Origin: Bacillus_CJ salitolerans
GTDB lineage: Bacteria; Bacillota; Bacilli; Bacillales; SA4
Reading direction: 5' to 3'
NCBI RefSeq assembly: GCF_042680805.1
Contig: NZ_JBHUEM010000054.1
Span: 1-64,000, forward strand
Length of the DNA stretch: 64,000 nucleotides
A program made the position numbers and the translations under genes. Of this stretch, positions 34,765 to 43,966 are shown piece after piece (position 1 is the stretch's first letter; each line of letters starts with the position of its first letter). A model generated the notes under the pieces. It had not been told where the DNA came from. It saw only the letters and a list, made by a program, of their open reading frames with translations, and searched no databases.

Positions 34765-35825
34765 TGACTTAGAGCTATCTTTAACGTTTCAATATTTCGC
34801 TCCATTAAACTAAAATAATCTTCGCTATTTTTCACGTTTTCGTCCGAAAGCGCCTCTAAGTTATGAAGCGTTAACGCTTCCGCATTAATTTCATTCCTAA
34901 CAATCTCTGCAACTTTTGTAGAAACATTTTGTTCAAAAATGACATATTTTATGTTGTGATTTTTTGCGGTTTCAATAATAGTTCGTAAGTCTTTTTGTGA
35001 AGGTTCATTCGTAGGTGAAAGGCCCGTTACACTAATTTGCTCAATTCCATATCGTGTTTCCCAATATCCGTATGCGGCATGGGCAACTAGTATTTCCTTC
35101 TTAGGTGCATGTTCTACAGCTTCTTTGAATTTTTGATCTAATTCTTCAAGCTGTTGCTTTAATGTATCAAAATTCTCTTCGAATTCTTCTTTTGCTTCCG
35201 GTTTGAGTTCTTCTAAAGCATGTAAGATAGTATCTGCAAGTTGTAGGGCTAGTGTTGGATCTAACCATACATGTGGATCTAAATCTCCATGATTATGTGA
35301 ATCATGTCCTTCTTCTTGTCCTGTAGAGTCATGCTCGTCATGGGCATGGTCATCGTGACCGGATTCACTCTCAGAGCCGTTATCATCATGAGCATGGTCA
35401 TCGTGACCAGATTCACTCTCAGAGTCGTTATCATCATGAGCATGGTCACCTAAAGAAACCAACTCGATCCCCTCAGCGGCCTTCACCATTTTTACATTCT
35501 CATTTTTTAATGCATCTATTGCCGCTTCTACAAATCCTTCAATACCTGCACCGGAGTAGATAAACCCATCTGCTTTTGCAATGTCTACCATTGTTTTTGC
35601 AGTTGGTTCAAACGTATGTGCATCAACACCTGGTGGGAATACACTCACAACTTCAACATGGTCCCCTCCAATTTTCTTAGCAAAATCTTCAAGCGGGAAT
35701 ATAGTCGTATAAATTTTAAGTTTTGCAGAAGCATTTGATTTTGCCGATTCTTCATTTGCTCCACAACCAAATAAGAATGAACCTAAGGACAATATAAGAA
35801 CAAATAATACATATATTTTTTTCAT
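34761..35825 (-). CDS. Zinc-binding lipoprotein (ZnuA/AdcA type) with His-Asp-Ser repeats
   Basis: 354 aa cluster A-1 binding protein. Lipobox LFGC with Cys21. Residues ~125-175 hold a histidine-rich zinc loop made of a 16-residue repeat (GHDDHAHDDNGSESES type), visible in DNA as a 48-bp repeat at 35336-35448. DLDPHVWLDP and the C-terminal FEQNVSTKVAEI fit zinc binding. Two near-perfect Zur boxes precede it. No ATPase or permease is adjacent, so the transporter core must lie elsewhere. The stop codon is supplied by the adjoining element (34545-34764). Confidence 0.9.
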   Translation of the reverse strand: MKKIYVLFVLILSLGSFLFGCGANEESAKSNASAKLKIYTTIFPLEDFAKKIGGDHVEVVSVFPPGVDAHTFEPTAKTMVDIAKADGFIYSGAGIEGFVEAAIDALKNENVKMVKAAEGIELVSLGDHAHDDNDSESESGHDDHAHDDNGSESESGHDDHAHDEHDSTGQEEGHDSHNHGDLDPHVWLDPTLALQLADTILHALEELKPEAKEEFEENFDTLKQQLEELDQKFKEAVEHAPKKEILVAHAAYGYWETRYGIEQISVTGLSPTNEPSQKDLRTIIETAKNHNIKYVIFEQNVSTKVAEIVRNEINAEALTLHNLEALSDENVKNSEDYFSLMERNIETLKIALSQ

Positions 35826-35877
35826 GATTTTTTCCTCTCAATCAAAATGGTTTCGATTTACAAAACATTCCTTAGCC

Positions 35878-35962
35878 ATTATATCGTAATTATTACGATT
35901 TTAAAACTAAAAAATATCATTTTTCTACCTCCTAGTAGTTTAAATAGTAATTATTACGATTT
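35878..35962 (-). promoter_or_regulatory. Two Zur boxes and a tiny ORF ahead of the znuA-like gene
   Basis: Boxes at 35881-35901 (ATATCGTAATTATTACGATT+T) and 35942-35962 (AAATAGTAATTATTACGATT+T) each match the 21-bp Zur consensus with one change. On the minus strand TATAAT (35883-35878) overlaps the first box. Between the boxes AGGAGG and ATG (35920) open a 13-codon frame, MIFFSFKIVIITI, ending at 35879. Confidence 0.85.
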
Positions 35963-36037
35963 GATAATTGTAAATATACAAGATAATGGTTTTCTTTACA
36001 AGGGATTATTAAAAAAAGGAAGAACCAGTCAAAAGAA

Positions 36038-36586
36038 TTATAGAAATTTATCCTTAACTGGCCCATAATCAAAAAGGCGTCCTTCAAAGACAAGTTGCAA
36101 TCGTTCGCATGTACGAAAATCATCGGGGGTGACAAGTGCAGGTAGCTTATCCCATAGTTTGATACCTGAACGGTGAAATATCTCTGAGACAAACTGAGAA
36201 CAAAAGTAAGAGTTACTAAATTCAATGGGTTCTTTTAAAGAAACCCCAATCACACCTAAGAGGTTATACAAGAATTTACTTTTGTTCTTAATAAATACTT
36301 CGAGGACTCTCCTCATTTTCTCGACTTCACGCTCTGTTACTTCTAGTTTATAAATGACACATGTCGTATTTGGATAGCGACTGTATGTACCATGTAAAAT
36401 ATCTTCTTTCACAAATCCTCCAGATAGAGGGTTATTCGGCTTTTTTCTACCAAAGCTATATAGCTCACTTAGTTCTTTATCAAATGAGATAGAAGCATGA
36501 TTATAGGGTGCTTTTGTATATTGTTTAATCGACCTTGTAAAAAGTGTACCTGTATCCGTTAATAAAATATAAACAGAACTTGTCAA
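36038..36586 (-). CDS. YiiX-like permuted papain-fold (NlpC/P60-related) protein
   Basis: 182 aa. The motif YNHASISFD (His ~30) precedes NSYFCSQFVSEIF (Cys ~130), the circularly permuted order His-before-Cys seen in the YiiX/LRAT-like branch. No signal peptide. Cysteine peptidase or amidase activity is likely; target unknown. Start follows AAGGAGGACC on the minus strand. Divergent from the CdsA-like gene. Confidence 0.8.
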   Translation of the reverse strand: MTSSVYILLTDTGTLFTRSIKQYTKAPYNHASISFDKELSELYSFGRKKPNNPLSGGFVKEDILHGTYSRYPNTTCVIYKLEVTEREVEKMRRVLEVFIKNKSKFLYNLLGVIGVSLKEPIEFSNSYFCSQFVSEIFHRSGIKLWDKLPALVTPDDFRTCERLQLVFEGRLFDYGPVKDKFL

Positions 36587-36669
36587 CGCAGTGGTCCTCC
36601 TTACAAATGGTTGATGTTTGGTAATTTTTCCCGCATAATGATTTTAACGATTTCAGTGGGGGAAAAAGC

Positions 36670-37584
36670 ATGTTTGCGAGTTTACTAACGTTATCTATTA
36701 TAGCACTTGGACTTTCCATTTTTAGTATAATATTTGCTGTTGTTAAAAGAAGTCAGCCGAAACGTGACTTCTCAGGCATTTCACTTCGTATTAAAACGTG
36801 GTGGGGAATGCTTGGTGTGTTTAGTCTAGCTACTTTATTCAACCCTACCGTTTCATTGCTTTCTTTGATGGTTCTTTGTTTCTTTTCTTTAAAGGAATAT
36901 TTCTCAATGATTCGTACAAGAAAAGCGGATCGAAGAATTTTTCTTTGGGCATATTTATCGATACCGCTACAATTTTATTGGATTTATATTGGATGGTATG
37001 GAATGTTTATTGTCTTTATTCCCGTTTATGTTTTTTTATTTTTGCCTCTGCCAAGATTATTAGGAAAGGGCACTGCAGGTTTTTTACGGTCTGTCAGTTC
37101 TACACAGTGGGGGCTTATGCTGATGGTATTTGGATTAAGTCATCTAGCTTATTACCAACAAGCAAATTCCACGTATGGGGCTAATTTGGTGTTGTTTTTA
37201 GTGGTGTTAACCCAATTAAATGACGTCATTCAATATGTCATTTCGATGTATATCGGGAAAAGGAAAGTTGTACCTTCCTCCAATTCAAATATTACGTGGG
37301 AAGGATTCCTTATTTCCCTAGTCATTACTACGGGAGTATCGTATTCCATTTATCCTTATTTGACTCCACTAGATCAAACATTTGGGATACTCTCTGGAGT
37401 GCTGATTAGTGTTAGTGGATTTTTAGGAAGTTTAACCATTTCCGTTCTAAAGAGAGACTTGTTAATTGGTAATAAAGAGAAATTAGAACAGCTAAAAGAC
37501 GCATACTTAAATAGAGTAGATAGCTTAACGTATACATCACCCGTATTCTTTCATGTGATCCGCTACTTTTTTGACTTTATGTAA
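36670..37584 (+). CDS. CdsA-like phosphatidate cytidylyltransferase
   Basis: 304 aa, about eight hydrophobic segments. GKRKVVPSSNSNITWEGF and the C-terminal LTISVLKRDL...KDAYLNRVDSLTYTSPVFF fit the CTP:phosphatidate cytidylyltransferase signature. It differs from housekeeping CdsA in replacing the usual K-SP of SPNKTWEG by SNSNITWEG, so it is probably the accessory YnbB-like type. RBS GTGGGGG. Confidence 0.83.
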   Translation: MFASLLTLSIIALGLSIFSIIFAVVKRSQPKRDFSGISLRIKTWWGMLGVFSLATLFNPTVSLLSLMVLCFFSLKEYFSMIRTRKADRRIFLWAYLSIPLQFYWIYIGWYGMFIVFIPVYVFLFLPLPRLLGKGTAGFLRSVSSTQWGLMLMVFGLSHLAYYQQANSTYGANLVLFLVVLTQLNDVIQYVISMYIGKRKVVPSSNSNITWEGFLISLVITTGVSYSIYPYLTPLDQTFGILSGVLISVSGFLGSLTISVLKRDLLIGNKEKLEQLKDAYLNRVDSLTYTSPVFFHVIRYFFDFM

Positions 37585-37591
37585 TGCGACT

Positions 37592-37822
37592 TTATCTCTT
37601 GTTTTTCTTTTCAGGTACAAGATCAATTCCACCTGGATGAAATGGGTGACACTTTACTATTCTAACGATTGTTAAATAACCACCTTTAAGAGCACCATGT
37701 TTACTAACTGCTTCTATCCCATAGTGAGAGCAGGTTGGGTAAAATCTGCAGCTAGGTGGTTTTAAAGGTGAAATAAATTTCTGATAAAAACGTATGATAA
37801 GAATAAAGATTTTTTTTATCAT
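37592..37822 (-). CDS. yidD: Membrane-insertion efficiency factor YidD
   Basis: 76 aa. RFYQKFISP, PPSCRFYPTCSHYG and CHPFHPGG are the full YidD signature with its conserved Cys. Peripheral membrane protein aiding YidC/Oxa1 insertion. Convergent with the CdsA-like gene, stops 7 nt apart. Confidence 0.95.
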   Translation of the reverse strand: MIKKIFILIIRFYQKFISPLKPPSCRFYPTCSHYGIEAVSKHGALKGGYLTIVRIVKCHPFHPGGIDLVPEKKNKR

Positions 37823-37931
37823 ATGGCTCCTCCATTACATATGGTAATTCTGAGTATTTCAATCAAAATTAATGAAAAAAGATTCAATTCAAGTTATTAT
37901 TAGTATAGAAGATTTTTAAGGAGTGATAAAC

Positions 37932-38405
37932 ATGCCTTCAGTAGAAAGTTTTGAATTAGATCATGATGCAGTAGTTGCACCTTACGTAAGACACTGTGGT
38001 GTTCATAAAGTAGGTAGTGATGGGTTAGTTAATAAATATGATATTCGTTTTTGCCAACCAAACAAGCAAGCGATGAACCCTGATGCGATTCATACGTTGG
38101 AGCATTTATTAGCATTTAATATCCGTAAGCACGCTGAGAAATACGATCATTTTGATATTATTGATGTATCTCCAATGGGTTGCCAAACAGGCTTTTATCT
38201 TGTAGTCAGTGGTGAGCCAACCGTAACAGAAATCATTGACTTATTAGAAGATACAATGAAAGAAGCGGTGGAAATTACAGAAATTCCAGCAGCAAATGAA
38301 AAGCAATGCGGGCAAGCAAAGCTACATGACCTAGAGGGTGCGAAGCGTCTAATGAATTTCTGGTTACAACAAACGAAGGAAGACCTTCATAAAGTATTTG
38401 GATAA
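37932..38405 (+). CDS. luxS: S-ribosylhomocysteine lyase LuxS
   Basis: 157 aa. Splits S-ribosylhomocysteine to homocysteine and DPD, the AI-2 precursor, in the methyl cycle. Metal ligands H54 and H58 (HTLEH) with E57, C126 (EKQCGQAK) and the catalytic C84 (PMGCQTGFY) are in place. ATG 37932 follows AAGGAGTG. Monocistronic. Confidence 0.97.
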   Translation: MPSVESFELDHDAVVAPYVRHCGVHKVGSDGLVNKYDIRFCQPNKQAMNPDAIHTLEHLLAFNIRKHAEKYDHFDIIDVSPMGCQTGFYLVVSGEPTVTEIIDLLEDTMKEAVEITEIPAANEKQCGQAKLHDLEGAKRLMNFWLQQTKEDLHKVFG

Positions 38406-38428
38406 TGTTGATCAACCATTATCTATAA

Positions 38429-38482
38429 GAATAAATGTAAAGGATAGTTAGTCTATTTTAAAGGCTGATTATCCTTTTTTAT
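38429..38482 (+). terminator. Terminator after luxS
   Basis: AAAGGATA pairs with TATCCTTT enclosing imperfect inner pairs, then T's. Confidence 0.6.
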
Positions 38483-38632
38483 TTACATTCGATGTTTTAG
38501 AGATTAAATCCGAGGATTAGTAGAGTATGTTCCAGAACGATAAGACATTCGGCCTATTTTATATGATTTTTCTTATAACTGTGAGTGAAAAAAGGAGTTT
38601 GGCCGGTATAGTCGAAATAGTACCATCTAAAA

Positions 38633-39024
38633 GACTTTGAAGACTATATAGAATCAAGGGAACAATTTTTAGAGCTAGCTGTATACGGTAGTGTATCTAG
38701 AAGATCCAATTTATTAGATCTTGCAGGTAAAGACCTTGCTTTAGAAAAGGATAACCGATTCTATTGGCATGCAAGAGTGACAACAGCAGCCAATATCATT
38801 AAGGCAAAGCATAAGCATGAGACAGCAGATATATATGAACAACTTCCTTCTAACATCTTGATACTTAGGGCAACAAAACCTATAGGAACTTAACTTCAGA
38901 ATTATTTGAACAAAAAACTGGTGGAACAGTAAAGTTGATCCCTGATTCTTCACACATGCTACATTGGGATAATCCTAATGTAGTAGTGAATGAAATAAGA
39001 AAGAAATGGTTAGGTGCTACTTAA
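38633..39024 (+). pseudogene. Broken alpha/beta hydrolase gene, C-terminal part
   Basis: A reading frame from DFEDYIESREQFLELAVYGS to TADIYEQLPSNILILRATKP ends in TAA. The next frame continues LTSELFEQKTGGTVKLIPDS, then SHMLHWDNPN with the catalytic His, ending at 39024. Upstream, TAG interrupts the same frame. At least one frameshift and a lost N-terminus: a decayed gene. Confidence 0.75.
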
Positions 39025-39127
39025 TGACGGGAAGGCCATTGCGAAACAAGGGCACAATCGCTAGTTGTACTAGGAGGATTCTGTTTTAGGAAATCCAAAA
39101 AACCTTTATTAGGAGGGAAGGGATTTT

Positions 39128-40084
39128 TTGCAAAATAGAAGTGAAGCTCTAATGCAGGTTGCAAAAAACTATATTGAAACACTGGATACAAAAATAATTT
39201 ATGCTTGTGTTGGAGGTTCGGTTGGAAGAGGTGACGCAGACCAGTATAGTGACCTAGATTTAACGATATATACTAATGAGTGTGCCTCTTCAAGCAAATT
39301 GGATATTCTTTATGGTGACGAGATCATTCAATTAGAAATAGTACCAATAGACGAACTACCTGATAAAAAAGTAATTCTTCAATCTCCTTGGGATTTCAGG
39401 TTTTTAGCTGAGGAAGCAATACTAAAAGATGAGGAGGGGAGTTATCATGATTTAAAAGAATGGGCTATTACTTATTTTAATTCGAAAAATGGAAAGCAAA
39501 AAATGATTGAACAGGTAACTAATATTGTTAAAAATAGATGCAAATTTGCAATGGAATGTTTAGAAACTAATATGAATTACTCTGCGAGCATAGCTTCTAT
39601 GGGGGCATGGACAGAAGCAGGGTTCTTATACTTATATATAAAAGACAATTTACTTTCAACAGGGGAATTAATTCCTCAAATTGAAAAGTTGAATAACCAT
39701 ATGAAGAGGTTTAATAGAGTTTCTCCTTTTACTTTTACAGAAGTGTCCAATGCATCTATGATTGTAAGTCGTTATCGCAAATTTTTAAGAGACCAAGGGC
39801 ATACATATAGTAGTTTATCAATAGTTCACGATACATTATGTAATAGGAAAATCCAACGATTACTTAATAACAATGAGAAGCTCAATCTATTATGGCAAAT
39901 GTATGGTGAATCAGTAGGACTGTATTTTGAAACATCGAATGGATTACCTTTTGAGCTGTATTCTCAAGACTTGCCTGTATCCTTACAGAAGGATTTATCA
40001 AAAATAGGTTTTGTCCCATTAAACAAAAGTCGAACTAACGAATTGTGTACGTTAAGTGATGAACTACTATCCTTATCCTATTGA
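39128..40084 (+). CDS. Nucleotidyltransferase-domain protein
   Basis: 318 aa. The NT-fold signature VGGSVGRGDADQYSDLDL (residues ~28-45) has the GS and DxD metal site (D42, D44). A helical C-terminal domain follows, as in aminoglycoside nucleotidyltransferases and HI0933-like enzymes. Substrate unknown; a resistance role is only possible. TTG start 11 nt after AGGAGGG. Confidence 0.78.
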   Translation: MQNRSEALMQVAKNYIETLDTKIIYACVGGSVGRGDADQYSDLDLTIYTNECASSSKLDILYGDEIIQLEIVPIDELPDKKVILQSPWDFRFLAEEAILKDEEGSYHDLKEWAITYFNSKNGKQKMIEQVTNIVKNRCKFAMECLETNMNYSASIASMGAWTEAGFLYLYIKDNLLSTGELIPQIEKLNNHMKRFNRVSPFTFTEVSNASMIVSRYRKFLRDQGHTYSSLSIVHDTLCNRKIQRLLNNNEKLNLLWQMYGESVGLYFETSNGLPFELYSQDLPVSLQKDLSKIGFVPLNKSRTNELCTLSDELLSLSY

Positions 40085-40321
40085 ATGAACCTGGGAAATT
40101 ATTGAACAAATAGCGGGTCAGCATCAGCTAATCCATATACTTTTGAAAGGGTCGTTACGGACGAAAAAGTAGTAGAAATTAATCGATCTTTTAAAATGTT
40201 TCATGTTTATAATAATATCTGACTGTTATATGCTTATTAAGTTTTGGATTTTATTAAATTATAATGGATAAGACTAACCATGATAGGTACCTTAACGGAT
40301 AAGAATAATGGAGTTGATTTT

Positions 40322-40495
40322 ATGAGTAAAGCTAAGGGTAAAGGCGGAACAGGTAGAGGAACTGGTAAGAAAGGTTGGAATCGTTGGCAAGCTAGTGCAA
40401 ATAAAGCGAAAAGTGCCAAACCTTATAAAAGTAAAGGTGTTAAAAATTCTACTGGTTCTAAGACAGTGAGTACTGGAGATACTTCTGATAAATAG
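40322..40495 (+). CDS. DUF3934 small basic protein
   Basis: 57 aa: MSKAKGKGGTGRGTGKKGWN opens a Gly/Lys-rich, very basic protein recognised as DUF3934 in Bacillus. Nucleic-acid binding is a guess from composition. ATG 40322; the RBS (GGAG) is modest. Confidence 0.75.
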   Translation: MSKAKGKGGTGRGTGKKGWNRWQASANKAKSAKPYKSKGVKNSTGSKTVSTGDTSDK

Positions 40496-40559
40496 AGGTT
40501 AAGTACCATGTAACCTTATAGATCAGAGCAAAAGTCTGTTACATTAGTACTATGGGAAA

Positions 40560-40590
40560 TAACTCGCCTCTAAACTGGAGACGAGTTTTA
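40560..40590 (+). terminator. Terminator after DUF3934
   Basis: AACTCGCCTC/GGAGACGAGTT stem then TTTA. The stretch 40591-41139 holds no gene I can support; a minus-strand fragment readable as GEIFQVALLLTPTLNADVIE near 40735-40800 could be a gene relic. Confidence 0.7.
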
Positions 40591-41139
40591 TTTTTAAGGA
40601 TGAGAGATGGAGCATGTATCTTTAACAATGAGAAGAGAAAATTTCATTATTAGGATATAAAAAAATAGTGATATTATTAATATAAGCAATAACTATTCAA
40701 ATACATTCTTCTGAATCATAGGACAAACTTGTTTTGTGCTTCAATCACATCTGCGTTTAACGTTGGTGTTAGTAATAATGCAACTTGAAAAATTTCTCCA
40801 TAAAACAAAAATACTTAGGTGTACATATTTTAGAAACAAATGATCTCATCATTTGGTTAACAATGAAGGATACCAATACATGCATGTCATTACATTAAGG
40901 CTAGATTAGCTTTTTAATAAGGACGGGTAAAACTTTTTTGATCCGTGACAGTTAGTTAATCTTAGTGAAGGTAGATAGGTTTGGGGTTAAATATCTGATT
41001 ATTCATACTCTTTGAACGTACTAGAGTTAAAGATTACAAGCTACAATAAAAGAAGCTTAAATGATATTTGATTAGTACAGAAATAGAGAAACAATGAATC
41101 AACTATAATAAAACTACTAGTAGAAAAGGAGCGATTGCT

Positions 41140-41919
41140 TTGGAATTAAATGATGTAATCCACGGGCACAGATCGATACGAGAATACGAAGATAGGGAAG
41201 TAAGTCAAGAACTGCTTGATCAAATAATAGAAGCGGGCATTCGTGCCTCTTCAAGCGGTAATATGCAATCTTATTCAATTATCGTCACAAAAGACAAAGA
41301 GCTAAGGAAAAAGTTGTACACCGCACATATGGAACAATCGATGGTTGTTGATGCACCTATCCTCTTAACATTTTGTGCTGATTTTAATAGAATGAGAAAA
41401 TGGCTTGAGCTCAATGAAGCACCTGTACATTTCGATAATTTCATGAGCTTTATGATAGGCGCCATTGATGCGACTTTGGTAGCACAAAACTGTGCTTTAG
41501 CAGCAGAAAATGCCGGGCTAGGCATTTGTTATATGGGTTCAACGCTTGCAAATTGTGATCAAATTGGCGCACTACTAAACCTACCTCCAAACGTCGTACC
41601 AGTTGTTGGATATTCATTAGGTTATCCCGCAGAAAACCCTGCAAAGCGCGATCGATTGCCAAAGCATGGTCTTGTTCACTATGACCAATATCGTGATTAT
41701 TCGTCTGAAGACATTCTAGAAATCTATAAAGAGAGAGATGAAAAGGGATGGAGGCGCTACATGGACATCCCTAAGCTCAAGGAAATGACTGAACGATTAG
41801 GATTAAAGAATCTTGCTCAAATCTATACTATTGCCAAGTATACGAAAGAATCTCACCACGAGTTTTCACAGACAGTACTAAATTACTTGGAGCGACAGAA
41901 TTTTATGAAAAATGAGTGA
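41140..41919 (+). CDS. NAD(P)H nitroreductase (NfsA/FRP-type flavoprotein)
   Basis: 259 aa. HGHRSIREYEDREVSQE and RASSSGNMQSYSI at the N-terminus form the FMN-binding site; GLGICYMGS and VGYSLGYPAENPAKRDRLP are typical of the NfsA branch. Reduces nitro compounds, flavins or quinones. TTG start behind AAAAGGA. Monocistronic. Confidence 0.88.
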   Translation: MELNDVIHGHRSIREYEDREVSQELLDQIIEAGIRASSSGNMQSYSIIVTKDKELRKKLYTAHMEQSMVVDAPILLTFCADFNRMRKWLELNEAPVHFDNFMSFMIGAIDATLVAQNCALAAENAGLGICYMGSTLANCDQIGALLNLPPNVVPVVGYSLGYPAENPAKRDRLPKHGLVHYDQYRDYSSEDILEIYKERDEKGWRRYMDIPKLKEMTERLGLKNLAQIYTIAKYTKESHHEFSQTVLNYLERQNFMKNE

Positions 41920-42129
41920 TGTATTTTTTCTTATATAAATATTGTTCATACTTATAGTATTAACTTCATTAAGGCTATAAGAAAACTCTAGCAGAGGCAC
42001 AGTTAGAATAATCACAACATGTCGTTACACCAACGAGGAAAAGTAGTAGAAAAGAACAAGAATGTAATGGTACAGCTACATTTTTGTTCTTCTTTTTTTA
42101 TTTATTGTCTGTTTTCTCAAATCAAATGA

Positions 42130-42579
42130 TCAGGAATTTACAGGAATGCATATTTCGCAAAAAGGGTTATTAACTAAATCACCAGTATATCTTTCTAATA
42201 TAGGTTTGTTACTCATTTGATATCCAGTACTTTGTAGAGTTGAGAAAATCTCAGCATATGCTTTATGAACATCTTCCACAGTATGTTTAACTTTGTAAAC
42301 AAGGTATGTTCCACCTGAAAGTTCACTTTCGTTAATTGAATGATCTATTTGATAATCCTTTGAAATCACAATACAAGCATCAAATCTACAGTTTTGCGGA
42401 AGTGTTGTCTCGGGATTATCTAGTGGAATTGCAAGGAGGATTGCCGATTCAAGAAGATTTCTCTCCTTAGCCCATTCTTTTACCTTCTCCATTACCTCAA
42501 TATTGGCTGGACCATATTGACCAACTCTTCGTATATAAGCGATACGATAGTTTGAGAGTGTTTCGACTTTAAATATCAT
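42130..42579 (-). CDS. GyrI-like/AraC effector-binding domain protein
   Basis: 149 aa from ATG 42579 (MIFKVETL) after GGAAGATAAA. RIAYIRRVGQYG and the terminal PFCEICIPV are the small-molecule-binding GyrI-like fold without a DNA-binding part. Probably binds or neutralises a drug-like ligand; ligand unknown. Confidence 0.85.
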   Translation of the reverse strand: MIFKVETLSNYRIAYIRRVGQYGPANIEVMEKVKEWAKERNLLESAILLAIPLDNPETTLPQNCRFDACIVISKDYQIDHSINESELSGGTYLVYKVKHTVEDVHKAYAEIFSTLQSTGYQMSNKPILERYTGDLVNNPFCEICIPVNS

Positions 42580-42712
42580 AATTTTATCTTCCTTTCGTCT
42601 GTTTTTTTGTTGACTCATTTCGAATGTAACATTCTTAAAAAATATACACATTTTATTTTTTAAAATTTTCCAGTAAATTTTTAAAGTATATCTTTCCTTA
42701 TAATCAGAAAAA

Positions 42713-42738
42713 GACTATCTCAGTAAAGTGAGATAGTC
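42713..42738 (-). terminator. 10-bp hairpin, bidirectional terminator-like
   Basis: GACTATCTCA/TGAGATAGTC, flanked by A's on the left and AAAATT on the right. No gene on either strand ends next to it, so its role is unclear. Confidence 0.4.
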
Positions 42739-42905
42739 AAAATTCCATATAGAAAGAAGTAGTAGGGACAGTTCAACACCTGTTTGTTTCTCTATGTGAA
42801 GTTCAAAATTTTGCGCTTTAGGGATAACATATGAGAAAAATAATCGGATTTTTTTATAACGCTGAAAGCCATAAGAAGGGATACTCATCAATCCGCGATC
42901 AATCT

Positions 42906-43121
42906 TTTATCCCGCTCCAACTGGCGCTAAGACCCCCACTTCAAAACTTTAGATGATTCGAGAAGTTTAAGTGGGGGATAAGCGCCAGTAAGAACCCTGA
43001 AAAGGAACACAGACTAAAGTCGCCACCTCTTGTGGCAACGTCTGTGTGACCCACAGTGTGGGCCTCATCTAACAATCAGTGGGGATGAGGAAAACCCCCA
43101 CTGATTGAAGTTTCACTTTAT
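42906..43121 (-). mobile_element. Family 2 multi-hairpin element, copy 2
   Basis: Same ends and stem series as 34545-34764. On the minus strand it begins 25 nt after the stop of the HTH regulator gene (43147), again head-first behind a gene end. No ORF inside. Confidence 0.75.
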
Positions 43122-43146
43122 CTACCTAATTTTCCTATCCATGTAA

Positions 43147-43734
43147 CTAGATAAGCTGATAGTATAAACCGAGTTGAGTATCATACCATATTAGTTTGCC
43201 ATGTTTACGTTTAGGGATGAGTGATTGTAATCCCCATTCTGGATACATTTTAATAATTTCTACTCTATCACCTGTTGCAAAAGCAATAAATGAAATATAA
43301 TGATTTTTCGTCATAGGATGCTCGCTAGTAATAAACCACTCATTGTCAATTTCTGAAATGGATAACTTTTCATCGTCTAATGCTTTCTTGGCTACCAATT
43401 GTTCCAGTTTTTTTCCGCAGCAAGATATAGTACTATCTCCAGTTGAAAATAGTAAATTATTACATGATTGGCATACATAATAATGTGACTTTCTCATATT
43501 TCCTCCTACAAATTCATTAGACGATAATTCGCCGTCTAAAATATATTCTATATTTACTCCAAGGAGGGTTGATAAACTTGGTAATAGTGTGATATCTGGA
43601 CAACCATACCCACGCTCCCATTTTGATATCGTTCTATCAGAAATATTCATCTGCTCCGCTAATTGTTTCTGTGTTAGCCCCTTTTCTTTCCGTAAACTAT
43701 AAATTAATTTTCCAATTTTACGATTATCCATCAT
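43147..43734 (-). CDS. XRE-family regulator with zinc-ribbon-like domain
   Basis: 195 aa. Residues ~5-60 are a helix-turn-helix (GLTQKQLAEQMNISDRTISK WERG region). Residues ~85-110 have C-x2-C and CC (VCQSCNN, ISCCGKKLEQ), a probable metal site like that in desulfoferrodoxin-N/zinc-ribbon regulators. Divergent from the APH-type kinase gene, which it may control. Confidence 0.85.
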   Translation of the reverse strand: MMDNRKIGKLIYSLRKEKGLTQKQLAEQMNISDRTISKWERGYGCPDITLLPSLSTLLGVNIEYILDGELSSNEFVGGNMRKSHYYVCQSCNNLLFSTGDSTISCCGKKLEQLVAKKALDDEKLSISEIDNEWFITSEHPMTKNHYISFIAFATGDRVEIIKMYPEWGLQSLIPKRKHGKLIWYDTQLGLYYQLI

Positions 43735-43966
43735 GTTTCCTCCTATTCTATTGTCATAGTAGATGTTTAGAATTAGTGTTGCAACAAACGCTCCGTAGAG
43801 TATGATAAAAATTCTTACTAGCTATTGTGTATTAGAATTTCATTTTAGGTCATCTCTAAGTCGTAACTCACTGAATATCCCTAAATACTCCTATAATATA
43901 CAATTAAAATGTTTGTACAAATCCAAACCAAAGTTCTATATTTATTGTTAGTAAGGTGGTGAGAAG

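Noticed and set aside
35847..36068. 73-codon plus-strand frame over the Zur boxes
   Set aside because: Covers the operators and the end of the papain-like gene; no RBS.
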